A stretch of DNA of 64,000 bases from Pseudopithomyces maydicus (taxonomy: Eukaryota > Ascomycota > Dothideomycetes > Pleosporales > Didymosphaeriaceae), in assembly GCA_026873275.1 (NCBI GenBank), contig JANTUC010000016.1, forward strand, positions 186,001-250,000, read 5' to 3'. The position numbers and the translations under genes are program-made. The notes under the pieces were generated by a model. The model was given only the letters and a program-made list of their open reading frames with translations, was not told where the DNA came from and did not search any database. Below, one piece after another: positions 32,754 to 42,882 of the stretch. The number at the start of each line of letters is the position of its first letter. Within the stretch, counting starts at the first letter, position 1.

Positions 32754-33827
32754 CTAAGCTGGCTGGCAGGGTAGGGCGGTATACCTTGCGTTTCTTGGTT
32801 TCTCGGTTTCTCGGTTTCTCGGGACTGTACATTATGGGGGTAATTGCATGCGTGGATGGACACGCGGACGGATGGCGCGGGTGCTTGGTGCATCTATCGA
32901 TCGTCGAGGCTGCTCGTGCTCGGCGTCTTCGTAAGGAAGCCGTCGGAGTCGGAATCGAACTCAAGTCGTCCCAGGCGAGGGCGAGGGAATAAGGAACATG
33001 ATTATTACGGCTGCTTCTGTGAGGATTTGTGTGGTCTGTTCTGTCTTCGGTGTTGATGTGTGTGTGTGTGTATGAAGAGTGAAGGTATTGCTCACGTGAC
33101 CAAAAGATATGAATATGCCACGGAAGTAATTGCAAGTAATGGAAACACGAAACAGCGCCCCCTCCCCTCTACCCCCCGCCCCCACCGACACTACCTAGAG
33201 CATCATGCGGAGATTCGTGTTGAGGCTGGATCCATCCCATTCTTCCTTTTAAACGAAAACTATGCATGAGTCAGCACGATTCTCAATCCGGGGAACGGAG
33301 ATCGATCGCCAAGACGAGCACCCGTCCGCATTCTCATGCCAAGGGGCTGGGGAACGGCTCCGGAGATGTGCCTATGTAAGCCCCCGCTCTGCTTTATGGT
33401 GAATCCGGCGACGTGTGGCCGTGCTTGGTGGAGAGATGGTCGCTTGAACTGGGTAATCGCGGGAGAATGCTTTGATGTTGGTGTTTGCATCCTGAGAAGG
33501 GGTTCGAACATGTCCGTTTCAGATGGGAGATGTGCGGAGAGTTAAATATAGACTGAGTTGTAAAGGTGCGTGCGATCTTGGATATATTTCTTCAGTGAGC
33601 CCTTTGTCTCTGCTTGGACTGGAAGCATACTGGTTCACGCTTCTTATTTACAGATAGTGCGCAATCATTCGCTCATCTCGTTATTCGTCTGCTGGGTTTA
33701 TCTTGCTAGTCACTCTCTTGCATCCGTTTCCTTCCCTTTCCTGGAGCCCCATATTGGAGTGTTCGATCTTTACTTTGAGCTCTAGTGCTTTTTATAAAGA
33801 CACCAGCAGGTTCGCACAGTACCAGCC
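32754..33827. other. PRP45 downstream region and promoter of the small secreted gene
   Basis: TTTCTCGG repeats follow the PRP45 stop (about 32794-32822), and a short GT run lies at 33057-33071. No gene is recognised. The right end must contain the promoter of the next plus-strand gene. Confidence 0.45.
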
Positions 33828-34724
33828 ATGCTGTTCTTCAACACTCTTCTTCCTCTCTGTCTTCTGATCGCGGCAGCCGAATCGGCTCCCACTTCCAGGA
33901 GAAGCAGAGCACTTGTCGAAGGATTATTTTCGTCCATCCGAACCAAAGTTTACAAGCAGGAGGGTTTGCCGGACTGGTTCCCCAATACGTACCAGGTGGG
34001 GTTATACGAAGAGGATGAATACATCGAAGTAACAGGCAAGGATTTCAAACTTTCAGTCGACACTATCGGTGCACCAGTTGAAAGATCTTTCATGGCGCAG
34101 GTCGAGGGTACCGTGCGCATCGATCTTGGCGGCGTTTTCGAGGGCATTCGAATGAAGGAGGAGGAAGAGCGGCGAAAGGAGGAGGAGAGGCAGAAGGAGG
34201 AGGATTTGAAGAACGGCATCTATGATCGAAATGGAAACTTCAGGCTAACATGTGAGTCGGCTACTTACCATCTCTTTTCACCCCATCCCAATAGCTAGAC
34301 TCTCGGAAACAAACCTTGCAGTCGCTTTCATCTCAAGAAACACTCCATCTAACAACGCTCCTTCAACGCACTCCAGTCAAGAAAGAAACCATCACCATCG
34401 GCACCATCGAGCTCGACGAGATTTTCCAAAGCCTGCGCAACGCCTGCCACCCAACCGGCAACTGCGAGACCAACGACATCGTCCTCAAGGGCCAACTAAT
34501 CGGCGAAGGAACAACCACAAGCGTCGACAACGTCGAGCTCACCCTCTCCCCCACGGCTCCTACCGCGAGGCCCACCTCAGCAGCCTCCTCGACCTGATGG
34601 AGAGCGCCGTCCGCCAAGTCGCAAAGTGCGAGGAGTACTCGCATAAAACGCCGTGCCCGAACCCGATGGTTTTTTGTCCTTGTAAGTTGCACCGGTCTAT
34701 GTACTCAATCCCCTTGACCCTGTC

Positions 34725-34755
<31 letters not shown>

Positions 34756-35155
34756 AAACTAGAGAGATGGTGCCGAGTAAATTAGCTTGTCCATCTCCCC
34801 TTCTCACCTCGAACTCACCTCGTGCACAGCAACGTCGCACCGCTACACGCGCTGCGCCGTCCCCGCTTACTGGGCCGTCAACCTGCAGAAGGAAGAGGAC
34901 AAGGACGAAGGGTCTGCGCCTCCTACCATCGAGACGGATCTCAGCCTCGAGGTTGTGGACGATACCATCTGTGAGGATTGGTTCGACAAGCTCTCGGAAT
35001 TTGGTGGTGAGTTTTCTGAAACTTCGTCGGATCCGTTAAGTGAGTACTGGTGCGTGCGTATGTACTGACGGGATTTATTCACAGGGATGATTAATGGCCA
35101 TGCGGGGATGCGCTTACGCTCTGGAAGTTTGCTTGTATCTGAGTATACTCCTTAA
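33828..35155 (+). CDS. Small secreted protein of unknown family, four exons
   Basis: Exons 33828-34251, 34377-34681, 34830-35006 and 35085-35155 give about 325 residues. The start shows a clean signal peptide (MLFFNTLLPLCLLIAAAESA). A short helical charged segment (EEEERRKEEERQKEE) lies near residue 110-130. The rest contains several Cys (NACHPTGNCE, VAKCEE, KTPCPNP, MVFC, YTRCAVPAYW, DTICEDWF), consistent with disulfides in a secreted protein. The frame switches once within exon 2 at a C5 run (34548-34552); one added base restores frame and every intron phase. Intron 3 contains an (AT)n tract. No family is recognised. It could be an effector-like or cell-surface protein, but this is only inferred from secretion and Cys content. 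Confidence 0.6.
34726..34754. repeat. (AT)n microsatellite in an intron
   Basis: About 14 AT dinucleotides lie within the second intron of the small secreted gene. Confidence 0.9.
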
Positions 35156-35788
35156 GTCGTGGGGAAGACATAGTTTCCCCATTATTTAATAATGGACCTA
35201 CGATATTGGAGTAATACGACCTTCTTGCACGCGGCCGGATGATCCGAGTAAGTAACGTATATATGTTTTACTATTATAGGTATTAGCATATATGTATATA
35301 TGGAAGAGCGACCTGGGGAAGTACGTAGTCACGTGATAGAAAGGAATATGAGGATCTATAAATCTGCGATTCTACGTCGCTTTTCAAGTAGTTTTGCTAA
35401 CTACTATAGGATTTGGATTAGATGTTAATATACTTATGTTGAAGAGTGAAGTGATCTTATAAACTTAGAATCTACCCTTCAAATATCAAATCGTTTTTTT
35501 TTTTTGCAGCTCTACTAGTTAGTCTATTAGGATCTATCCCAAGTATCGATGTACGTAGAGAAGTAAAATCTAAATGCTTAATCTTCACCCTTCTCGGTCA
35601 CTTTCTAAGCAACTGTACTAGCTAGTATAAGTCAGCCGTTCCTTCATTATTGTAAGTACCTAGACATGTCATCATAAAAACACCTAATACAAGAAAATAC
35701 GTTCTGCTTTGAATAATCCTCCCCCCCCCCCCCCAAAGAAAAACAGAGTTTCCCTCCCCTAAAACCAGCCCCACTTCCCCACCGACAC
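35156..35788. other. AT-rich intergenic stretch
   Basis: AT-rich sequence with stop codons in all frames and a C14 run at 35721-35734. It looks like decayed DNA, perhaps an old mobile element, but no element ends are visible. It marks the change from microsatellite-bearing DNA on the left to accessory genes on the right. Confidence 0.5.
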
Positions 35789-38700
35789 TCACTTTCCCTT
35801 CCCAGCAGCCTTATCAGCCTTCTTCTTCGCCCTCGCCTCCGCCTTCCGCTTTCTCTGCTTCTCCTGCGTCTCTTTGTACATGTACCACGCGCCGCCTAGC
35901 AACCCGATGATGATGGCCGACGAGAGAGGCCCCATGACGGCCCACACGGCGCGTTGGTCCGTGTTGCCGGGCTCGCCGGTGAACTCGCGGACGTTCATCC
36001 CGTAGTAGGATGTGAAGAAGGAGAGGGGGGCCTAGGGGGAGGGGTGGGTAGGTTAGTTGAGTGATTGGCTGGTTGGGGTTGAATGAATGTACTTACAAAG
36101 AAGATCGTGACGATCGTGAAGAGGAGCAAGATTCTAGATTGTGCCTCGGTTGCGTCGGCTTGTTCCTGCGCGGCCTCAACTTGCTCTCTGGAGAGTTGTG
36201 CTTCTTGGAGGGTTTCCTCTTTCTGCTGGAGATCGAGGAGGTCCTCGAGCTGGGTAGGTTAGTCAGTTGGATCGTATGTTTTTATAGGTCTTTTGGGTGT
36301 GGGTGTGGGTGTGGGTGTGTGTATGTGGGGGCAGCGTAAGACTTGGATGAACTACATACACTGTCCTTTGTACGTTGCGCGTCCGCCATCATACGTTTGA
36401 CCTGTATTTGGTACCCCGGTATGTCCTGTTCAAGGATCTTCTTGAATCGATAATGGAGGTAGGAATAGGAATCACCCCATCGATCTAAATTGTCCGGATT
36501 TTCGGCTATATTGCGTATTACCTTTGTCGCCGTTTGTAATACATCTTCCTGAATCTCAAAGAGGCGATTCATGCTGTGAAGTTCGTCGATCATGTCGGAG
36601 ACTTCCAGCGCGAGTTTGACTTCCTCTCGTTTCATCTCAGAGTTACTGATACTTCCAGGATCAGATTTCAACCTTTCTTGAAACTTTCGGAAGAACTCGG
36701 TCTGCTGCTCGCTCTACATGATTCGCAAAAATAAGTGTTTGTATTGATAGAAGTTGACAGCGGATTCTCTGTGTTTCTAACTCACCGCCTCCCCAATGGC
36801 AGCACGAAATACATCGAAGAAGTCGAGCGATGCCTCCGTCCTCACTCTAAGCATGACATTGACTGCTTGCTCTACGATTAGTGCTGCGAAGAGAAGATTC
36901 GACTCCGGCATATCGGCTTTGCTGTTACCCTCGTCGATGATGGCCTGGCGCAGATCTGCTATGTCTTCCAGGTCTTTCGCTTCTACACCAGGCTCTTTTT
37001 CTTTTCTAGGAAATGAAGTAAATATGCTCGTTCTACGGATATTATGAGAATTCCCGGGATTCTCTGAGCGTGGTTCCCAGGTTTCCATGCACCACAGCCA
37101 CAACTGATCGACCATGACCATCTTCTTCCCACCGCGAGATCCTTCCGTGACGTACTTTGACACTATTTGGTCGTCGTCTCTGGAAGAAGTATCGGGTAGG
37201 CTGGAGTAGAAAAATTGGTCTAAGCTGCGTCTTGGGTGCAGCGAAGAGTTTGCAAGGTCATCCATCATGATCTGGTAGATGGCTTTACCTTCTTCAGATA
37301 TATGGCTTAGAGGAACGCGCCGTCTTCCAGCCTGCGCCTCCTTATAAAATTTTGCCCGCTCTTTAAAACGTTCGACCGAGTCCCAGTGCATATACGGCAT
37401 CTACTTTTTGTTAGTTGAAGGAGAACTTGGCTCACCGCATGGGCATCCTAACTAACATAGATGACAAACTGGAATCTGTTGTTCTCTTCTTCGGCGAAAC
37501 AGGAGGGCTCAAAGTATCGCGAATGCGGGATATCTTGTCTCCTTCGTTCATTGGATAACCAATACTTTTGTTGCATGATGGGTAGTAATGAACCTTCACG
37601 ATGATCACTGATGATATTCAGTAGGCAGGGCTATCAGATACGTTAGTCATGTCCAGTTTAGTAGCAATAGATAAGTTAAATACTGACGTTCACCCAAGAG
37701 GTATTGTTGAGCGGACAATGAACCCATGTCAGTGATTGCTCTTCATCCCTCTCGCAGGAGCCCCTGCGATCACTCATGATTGTTCTCGGTGACTTGGACA
37801 TTATGTCAGACATCGAACACTGTTTCACTTCTTCTAGCAAGTTGTTTTTCAAAAGATGTACAAAGCCCTCAAGATCTACGTTCTTCGGTGGATCCAACTG
37901 GGGCAAACCTGTCTCTGGAGTCGGTGAGATCGGAGGCCGAGCTGTCGGGCGGAGCTCCTGGATAATCTCTCGCAGGCAGCCCAGTACCAGTTGATACATG
38001 CTGTCAAGTCGGCTCGGAGGTTTTGTCATATAGGAATGAGAGGCATCCAGTGCCATAACTCGCTCTTGTGGTAGATTGAGTACCGCTTCGTGTTTGTTAA
38101 CCATCTTGTAGAGGTTCAGTAAAGTGAAATTCAGAGATTAATAGTAAACGGAACATAATCAACCCACCAGTCTGCTTTGTCCTGTTAATACCGTAGCACG
38201 AGTTTCGTAGTAACTGTATATCTTGTACTCCTGCGCCATATGAAGCCACGATTCATTTACCATCTGAAGGATGTCCGAGTCTTTTGCCATAACGTTGACA
38301 AGTGATGTTTTGGTCTTTGGATTGGCTGACAGGGAAAGCATGCTATTTAACTTAGAAGCAAAGGTGGCCATATCCGAACCATGGTGTGGAGTCCCTTCAA
38401 TCATGTTAATATTTTTGGCTTGAAGCTTCATTCGGTTGGCACCTGCCAAAAAACATGATGGCAGCAGTGCAGCTGTGAACCAAAGATCTCATAGTATGAC
38501 TCTGAACGAGAAGCTGTATTCGATTAGGATTTGAATTTTGCGTACTCTGCGGGATTAATAATACCTGCTTGACTAGGATCCCACCTATATTATGGGCAAT
38601 GAATATTAGTGGGTGAGAAACGGGTTGAGATCGCAGATACTGGAAATTCATGTCAGTAATCCGTATTGATGACTTCAAAAACTGCCGGTATACCATTCGT

Positions 38701-39045
38701 AAGTGAGCATGTAGATCCGCCACATGATCATTAAACGTGGCAGTGCTAATACTCTTCTCAAATCGAAACCCTGGTGCAGCATTATAGCCATAACTGAGAA
38801 TACGACAGTTTGGAAGGTCAATTCCTAGCCCGTCTCTGAGCCAGACGAACGGAGGATCTACATTTTCATTGGTCCAGGTACGAAGATAATGACCGCTTAG
38901 CCCATGAACCGCTATGATTCTATGTGCATGTCAGCCCCTCGATTGAATGGGAGTAGCTGACATTAACCTACGTTGCCTTGACTTCTATCACTTCGTCTGG
39001 CCCCTGTAAACGAATCAAACCGAAGTTTCCCGCGTTTAACGACAT
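35789..39045 (-). CDS. Alpha/beta-hydrolase-like domain fused to CorA-like membrane module
   Basis: One multi-exon gene. Exon 1 (38972-39045, MSLNAGNFGLIRL) and exon 2 (38565-38919) give the start of a fungal hydrolase module: AVHGLSGHYLRTWT, ILSYGYNA, then IFIAHNIGGILVKQ, and after introns TPHHGSD and NKHEAVLNLPQERV. The usual nucleophile motif GHSxGG reads AHNIGG, so Ser is Asn and the site is probably inactive. The middle has TWVHCPLNNTSWVN, YMPYMHWD and MVDQLWLWCMETW, a conserved block of fungal CorA-like proteins. The C-terminus has a coiled coil, a membrane segment (ILLLFTIVTIFF), the sequence YYGMNVREF with the CorA GMN triad, and a second membrane segment (SSAIIIGLLGGAWYMY) before a Lys-rich tail. 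Intron ends near 38395-38443 are not phase-consistent in my model; the rest is. Function is unknown; a membrane sensor or channel regulated by a hydrolase-like domain is possible. Confidence 0.7.
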
Positions 39046-39959
39046 AGAGGAGCGCACGAGCAAAGGGAATGATTGAGTTGTTGGAGACCAATCTCAAAGA
39101 AATAGAGCTAACTAAAGATACTACTGGAACCGAGTCTGGTAGTGAAAGAGAAGATATTTTGCGCAAGGCTCGGGGTGCGGGGTGTGAATCACTTTCAGCT
39201 GTTGACAATCTCCTTGGCGCGGCTGCAGGCCTGTGGCCAATAAGACATCGAAAAAGTAGCCACCCTTGATGAAGGCATATAGATTGGCCTCGGGAAAGGC
39301 ATGCGTCTTAAAATAGATTAGTAAATTAAAGAAGAATAACAACGTTTTTTTTTCATCTGATGTTTAGACAAAAGGGTTTGTTACATTTACGTTCGCATAT
39401 AGTAAATGCTATATGTATTCAAGAAGACGTTTACCTCGGCTGATCTAACAATGGACACCGACAGTGGGCAATGGGCCTTTCTATTTTGCCTTATAGTGCC
39501 TGAAATTTGTCAGGTTTTCAAATGGACGCGGTTCCGTGAGATTGACTCGGTGCTGGCCTCAGTGAGTGAGACTGCGCCACAAGTGCGCCTCACTCGTACC
39601 AGCCACCGGCACACTCGCGCGAAACACTCGCAATGTCACCGGTTAGGGCACCCACAGAATGTCACTTCTGTAAGAGAATCTCCGAAAATGGCTTTGCAAT
39701 CACTTCAACGGAAATTTGTATCGGTGTCCAGATCATTCGATTATCGTTGTTAGGATCTAGACAGGTTATACCAACTGAAGTCCGATACTCAATATATATC
39801 TCTCTTTTAATTTCGTGCAATATGGAGATCTCAGTGCTTTACGCTCCCTGGTAGTACCGCTCCTTATCTTTCTGGACGCTCGTTTTTCTTTCTTTGTCCA
39901 TTTGTCTATTCATTAGTCAACATTCCTTATTATTTTCGCCCTGGAGGCCAGTACACAAG
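39046..39959. promoter_or_regulatory. Intergenic region between divergent genes
   Basis: About 0.9 kb separates the starts of the hydrolase-CorA gene (minus) and the secreted Lys-rich protein gene (plus), so both promoters are here. Short frames exist on both strands but none has domain signal. Confidence 0.45.
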
Positions 39960-40926
39960 ATGCGGGTTAACATCTCAAGTATACTTCTTGTTTGTCTTAC
40001 TGCCATTCAACTAGGGGCGCTGGCTGTGCCAACTAAGAATGGTGGTTTGACTTCATCGATCGGTAATGATCGCAACACGACCGCTGTGGCTTGTAGCCAA
40101 AATTGCCATGGAACAACCACGATCAAGCACCCAGTAGCTGTTGCCAATATCGATAAGAGGGCAACTCGAAAGAAGGCTAGCAGTTCCAAGTCGCGCCCTA
40201 AGAAGTCCAAAAAGACCAAGCCTAAAAAATCAAAGAAGAAAGCTCCGAAGGCGTCGAAAACTCGTCCGAAAAATCCAAAGACCCCCAAGGCAACCGGGGC
40301 GTCGAAGACCAAAACAAAGAAACCAAAGAAACCAAAGGCAACACAATCAGGTGTTCCAGCATGGAAGAGCCCAGTTCCTTCCGTAGCCGAGATCACTAGG
40401 CACTGTCGCGTACCCAAGGACAAGGCATTGTTTTGGTCACGCACCGCTGCCCAGGTGAAACTCTATAGGGCACAGACCGGACTGACTACCGACTCTCAAG
40501 CGTATCCCAAGGGCTACACGTCGCGATACCGTGGAAAGGATCAGAAGAAAGACGCCCTATTTGCCAAGCGTTTCTCCATTGCTTTTGCGAAAAAGGCAGC
40601 TGGTGTCGTGCATCTAATGGTCCCATGGGAGGGAGGTCCCCCGGCTGAGCGTGTGTTTCACAAAGACGAGTGGCCTATTCTGAAGAGGAACCTGAAACGT
40701 GGGGTGGTTACAAAGATTATACAAGTAAGTTGTGGCTTTGTTGATGATGTACGTTCACGGCTGATAGTCTCAGGTAAACCCGAATAACTTTAAAGAGACG
40801 AAGATTTACGATCCAAAGGAATATGGTTTGAGCAAGAGAGAAACTATTGACCTAAATAATATTCCTTGGGATGTCAATATCGATGCACTCCGTAAAGCAT
40901 GGAATAGCTCAAATGTAGAAATTTAG
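39960..40926 (+). CDS. Secreted protein with possible Kex2 site, Lys-rich linker and unknown C-terminal domain
   Basis: Exons 39960-40724 and 40774-40926 (49-base intron, phase 0) encode 305 residues. The signal peptide is at residues 1-22 (MRVNISSILLVCLTAIQLGALA). A short pro-region with two Cys ends in NIDKR, a typical Kex2 cleavage site. Then comes a strongly basic linker of about 60 residues made of repeated KKSK, PKKSK, KTKKPKK units, and a globular C-terminal domain of about 180 residues: HCRVPKDKALFWSRTAAQ, QAYPKGYTSRY, FAKRFSIAFAKKAAGVVHLM, HKDEWPILKRNLKRGV and KIIQVNPNNF. I do not recognise the domain. Secretion, dibasic processing and a polycationic stretch resemble precursors of secreted effector or antagonistic proteins, but that is inference. 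It is not a histone H1, despite the Lys-rich part, because it has a signal peptide. Confidence 0.7.
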
Positions 40927-41251
40927 ACCAAAGGTTGATGGAGTGGCACCACAATTCATTGTTTATATAAATACTTTATTTCCATAGCTGAATATCAGCC
41001 TTATACTAGAGATTGCATTTCCTTGTCACTGGGTAGTTGCAAACATCTATTCTCCTTCTGAAAAAATGTATGAGCGATAGAGTGAAAAGGTGATGCAAGA
41101 TTGGAGCAGTCGCGGCACCGACCAGGCAATTGTTCAGACTGAAGGTCAAAAGAACGTGTCATTTACAAAGCAAATATATACTTGGAATGCTGTTTTGAAT
41201 TTGAAACGGTACAGAGAAGATTAGCCTGGCCCCTATACTGACTGCACTGTA
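40927..41251. other. Short intergenic region
   Basis: AT-rich DNA between two convergent stop codons. Nothing recognisable is seen apart from presumed 3' untranslated sequence. Confidence 0.4.
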
Positions 41252-42292
41252 TTACACAACAGCAGCAACCTGCTGTCCAAGATAAGAGGCTTTCTCAATA
41301 GCATTCGCAAGCGGCACAACATCCTCGTTCCTGATCGGAAGATCATGCCTGCCTGCATGCTCCAGCAGAACTCCATTTTCGCACATAGCCCGCCCAAGTC
41401 TCGATAGACCCTTTATAATATCCGAGTCACCACGACCTATGCAATGCACCGTTGGGATATTCAGTTTCTCAGACGTCCATATGGGGTTGAAAAAGCGTGG
41501 GAAATCTTCCTTGCTCAAATCGTGGACTAACAGCTTCTCAATATATTCGACATCGTCGGTGATGTTGAGGACATCCCGGGCTTGGAAGGACAAGTGGGCT
41601 TCCCAACCTAGTTCGATCATGAGCGTTCGTTCGGATGGACTAAGCTTCTCCATGAATGAGCATTTCTCAAGGTCTTGCTTCCTAGACGTCGGACTAAAGA
41701 CGACCTCGTGGAATTCCTTGATGTCTTCCTCGCTGAAATGGCTAAACAAGGACATCAACTCATCCTGTTTGTACTTCGCGTCCGGCGAGACGGCGATGCC
41801 GGTACTGAACAAGACTGCAAACTGGAAATTGGAAGGCTTGTCGGGAAATCGGATGCGTTGGTACATCAGGTAGGACAGACACACACTAGCCCCCTGGCTG
41901 AAACCTAAGAGGCCATCGAATGGCCCTTCGGCCTCGATCATCTCGTCAATAAGCTTGATGCCTTCCGCCGGTCCTGCGGAAGCCATGTCCTCATAGTATG
42001 CTTCTGGGTGTCAGATCCTACTGTCTATTTGGCAAGTGGGGGTATGCATAATTGGTGTACCTACCTAGGTAAGGTGGGTTAAAGCTTCCAGTGAAGACTG
42101 AATGGATCAATCATCAGCACGTTTTTCGTACGTATCATCGATAACCCTCAACATACCCGTTTTTCCGACGGGAACCTCTCCCTCCAGAAAAATCAGCTCG
42201 TGATCTCCGCCCAGCGCGTTCATGGTTGGTTGTAGCTGGCTTCGCAGGATATCACCGTTGGTGCCATACCCATGGAGGCAAAGGATCTTCAT
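41252..42292 (-). CDS. FSH-type serine hydrolase (cluster hydrolase 1)
   Basis: Exons 42157-42292, 42065-42097 and 41252-42003 give 306 residues with consistent phases. The start MKILCLHGYGTNGDIL is the standard FSH1 opening. The catalytic triad is visible: Ser in GLLGFSQGAS, Asp in CIGRGDSDI and His in EHAGRHDLP. FSH1-family enzymes include LovG, the thioesterase that releases the lovastatin nonaketide from its HR-PKS. Because this gene starts divergently 590 bases from an HR-PKS that has no thioesterase domain, the likely job is release or hydrolysis of the polyketide. It is intact, unlike the second copy at 52294-53041. The tiny 33-base middle exon is unusual but both flanking introns have good sites. 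Confidence 0.88.
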
Positions 42293-42882
42293 GGTTGTTT
42301 GCTTGATTACTTAGTTCGTCTTCGTCAAGGAACAGGCGAGTCCGGTCAGTCTGGTATACTAAGCGTCATGGCGAGCAGCATATTTCATGAGGAGTGTTCA
42401 AACTGTGGTGTAGCTATACTGAGGTGGGATTGACCAATCAGAGTGCGACAAACCCACCGCGGCAGGATTCATCTCCGTTTTTGGCCTTCGCATAACGTAC
42501 CACGGCGTAATCTCGCAGGTCGGCGAGTTCGGTTAAGACACTTCAGCTTGCACATGTGGCGTCCCGCTACTCCGCGGCGTGGCATATTGACCTGAATCCT
42601 AGGCTCCCGATGTCCGAAAGGATTTACCACGTTCCACTCCCACATGGCAACAACGTGCTATCCTTGGATCGTACTAACCGAATCAGGACATATAGATGGT
42701 GGAGGCTTACAATGTATCAGTACGCCAGAGCTAAGGTGTAATTCTAGATCTCTGAGCAACGTAGATATCAGAGATATAACAAGGATGTCGGCGACAGCTG
42801 ATTGTTGAATCGTTCCCTCATTACCTCAATCCCGCTATTACGCGGTCTTCCCCACTCTTTTATACTTCCTGGGGCCGTAGGG
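42293..42882. promoter_or_regulatory. Divergent promoter of hydrolase 1 and the PKS, with a CGG(N6)CGG site
   Basis: The 590 bases between the two divergent start codons contain CGGCGAGTTCGG at 42521-42532, two CGG triplets in direct repeat spaced by six bases. Zn2Cys6 regulators commonly bind paired CGG triplets, and one is encoded at 51073. A single site of this kind is expected fairly often by chance, so support is weak. Confidence 0.3.

Noticed and set aside
40150..40340. Histone H1-like Lys-rich domain
   Set aside because: The Lys-rich part follows a signal peptide and dibasic site and lacks the H1 globular fold.
39960..40926. RiPP precursor for the UstYa-type enzymes
   Set aside because: It has a signal peptide and one Kex2 site but no repeated core peptides, and it lies 37 kb from the UstYa pair.
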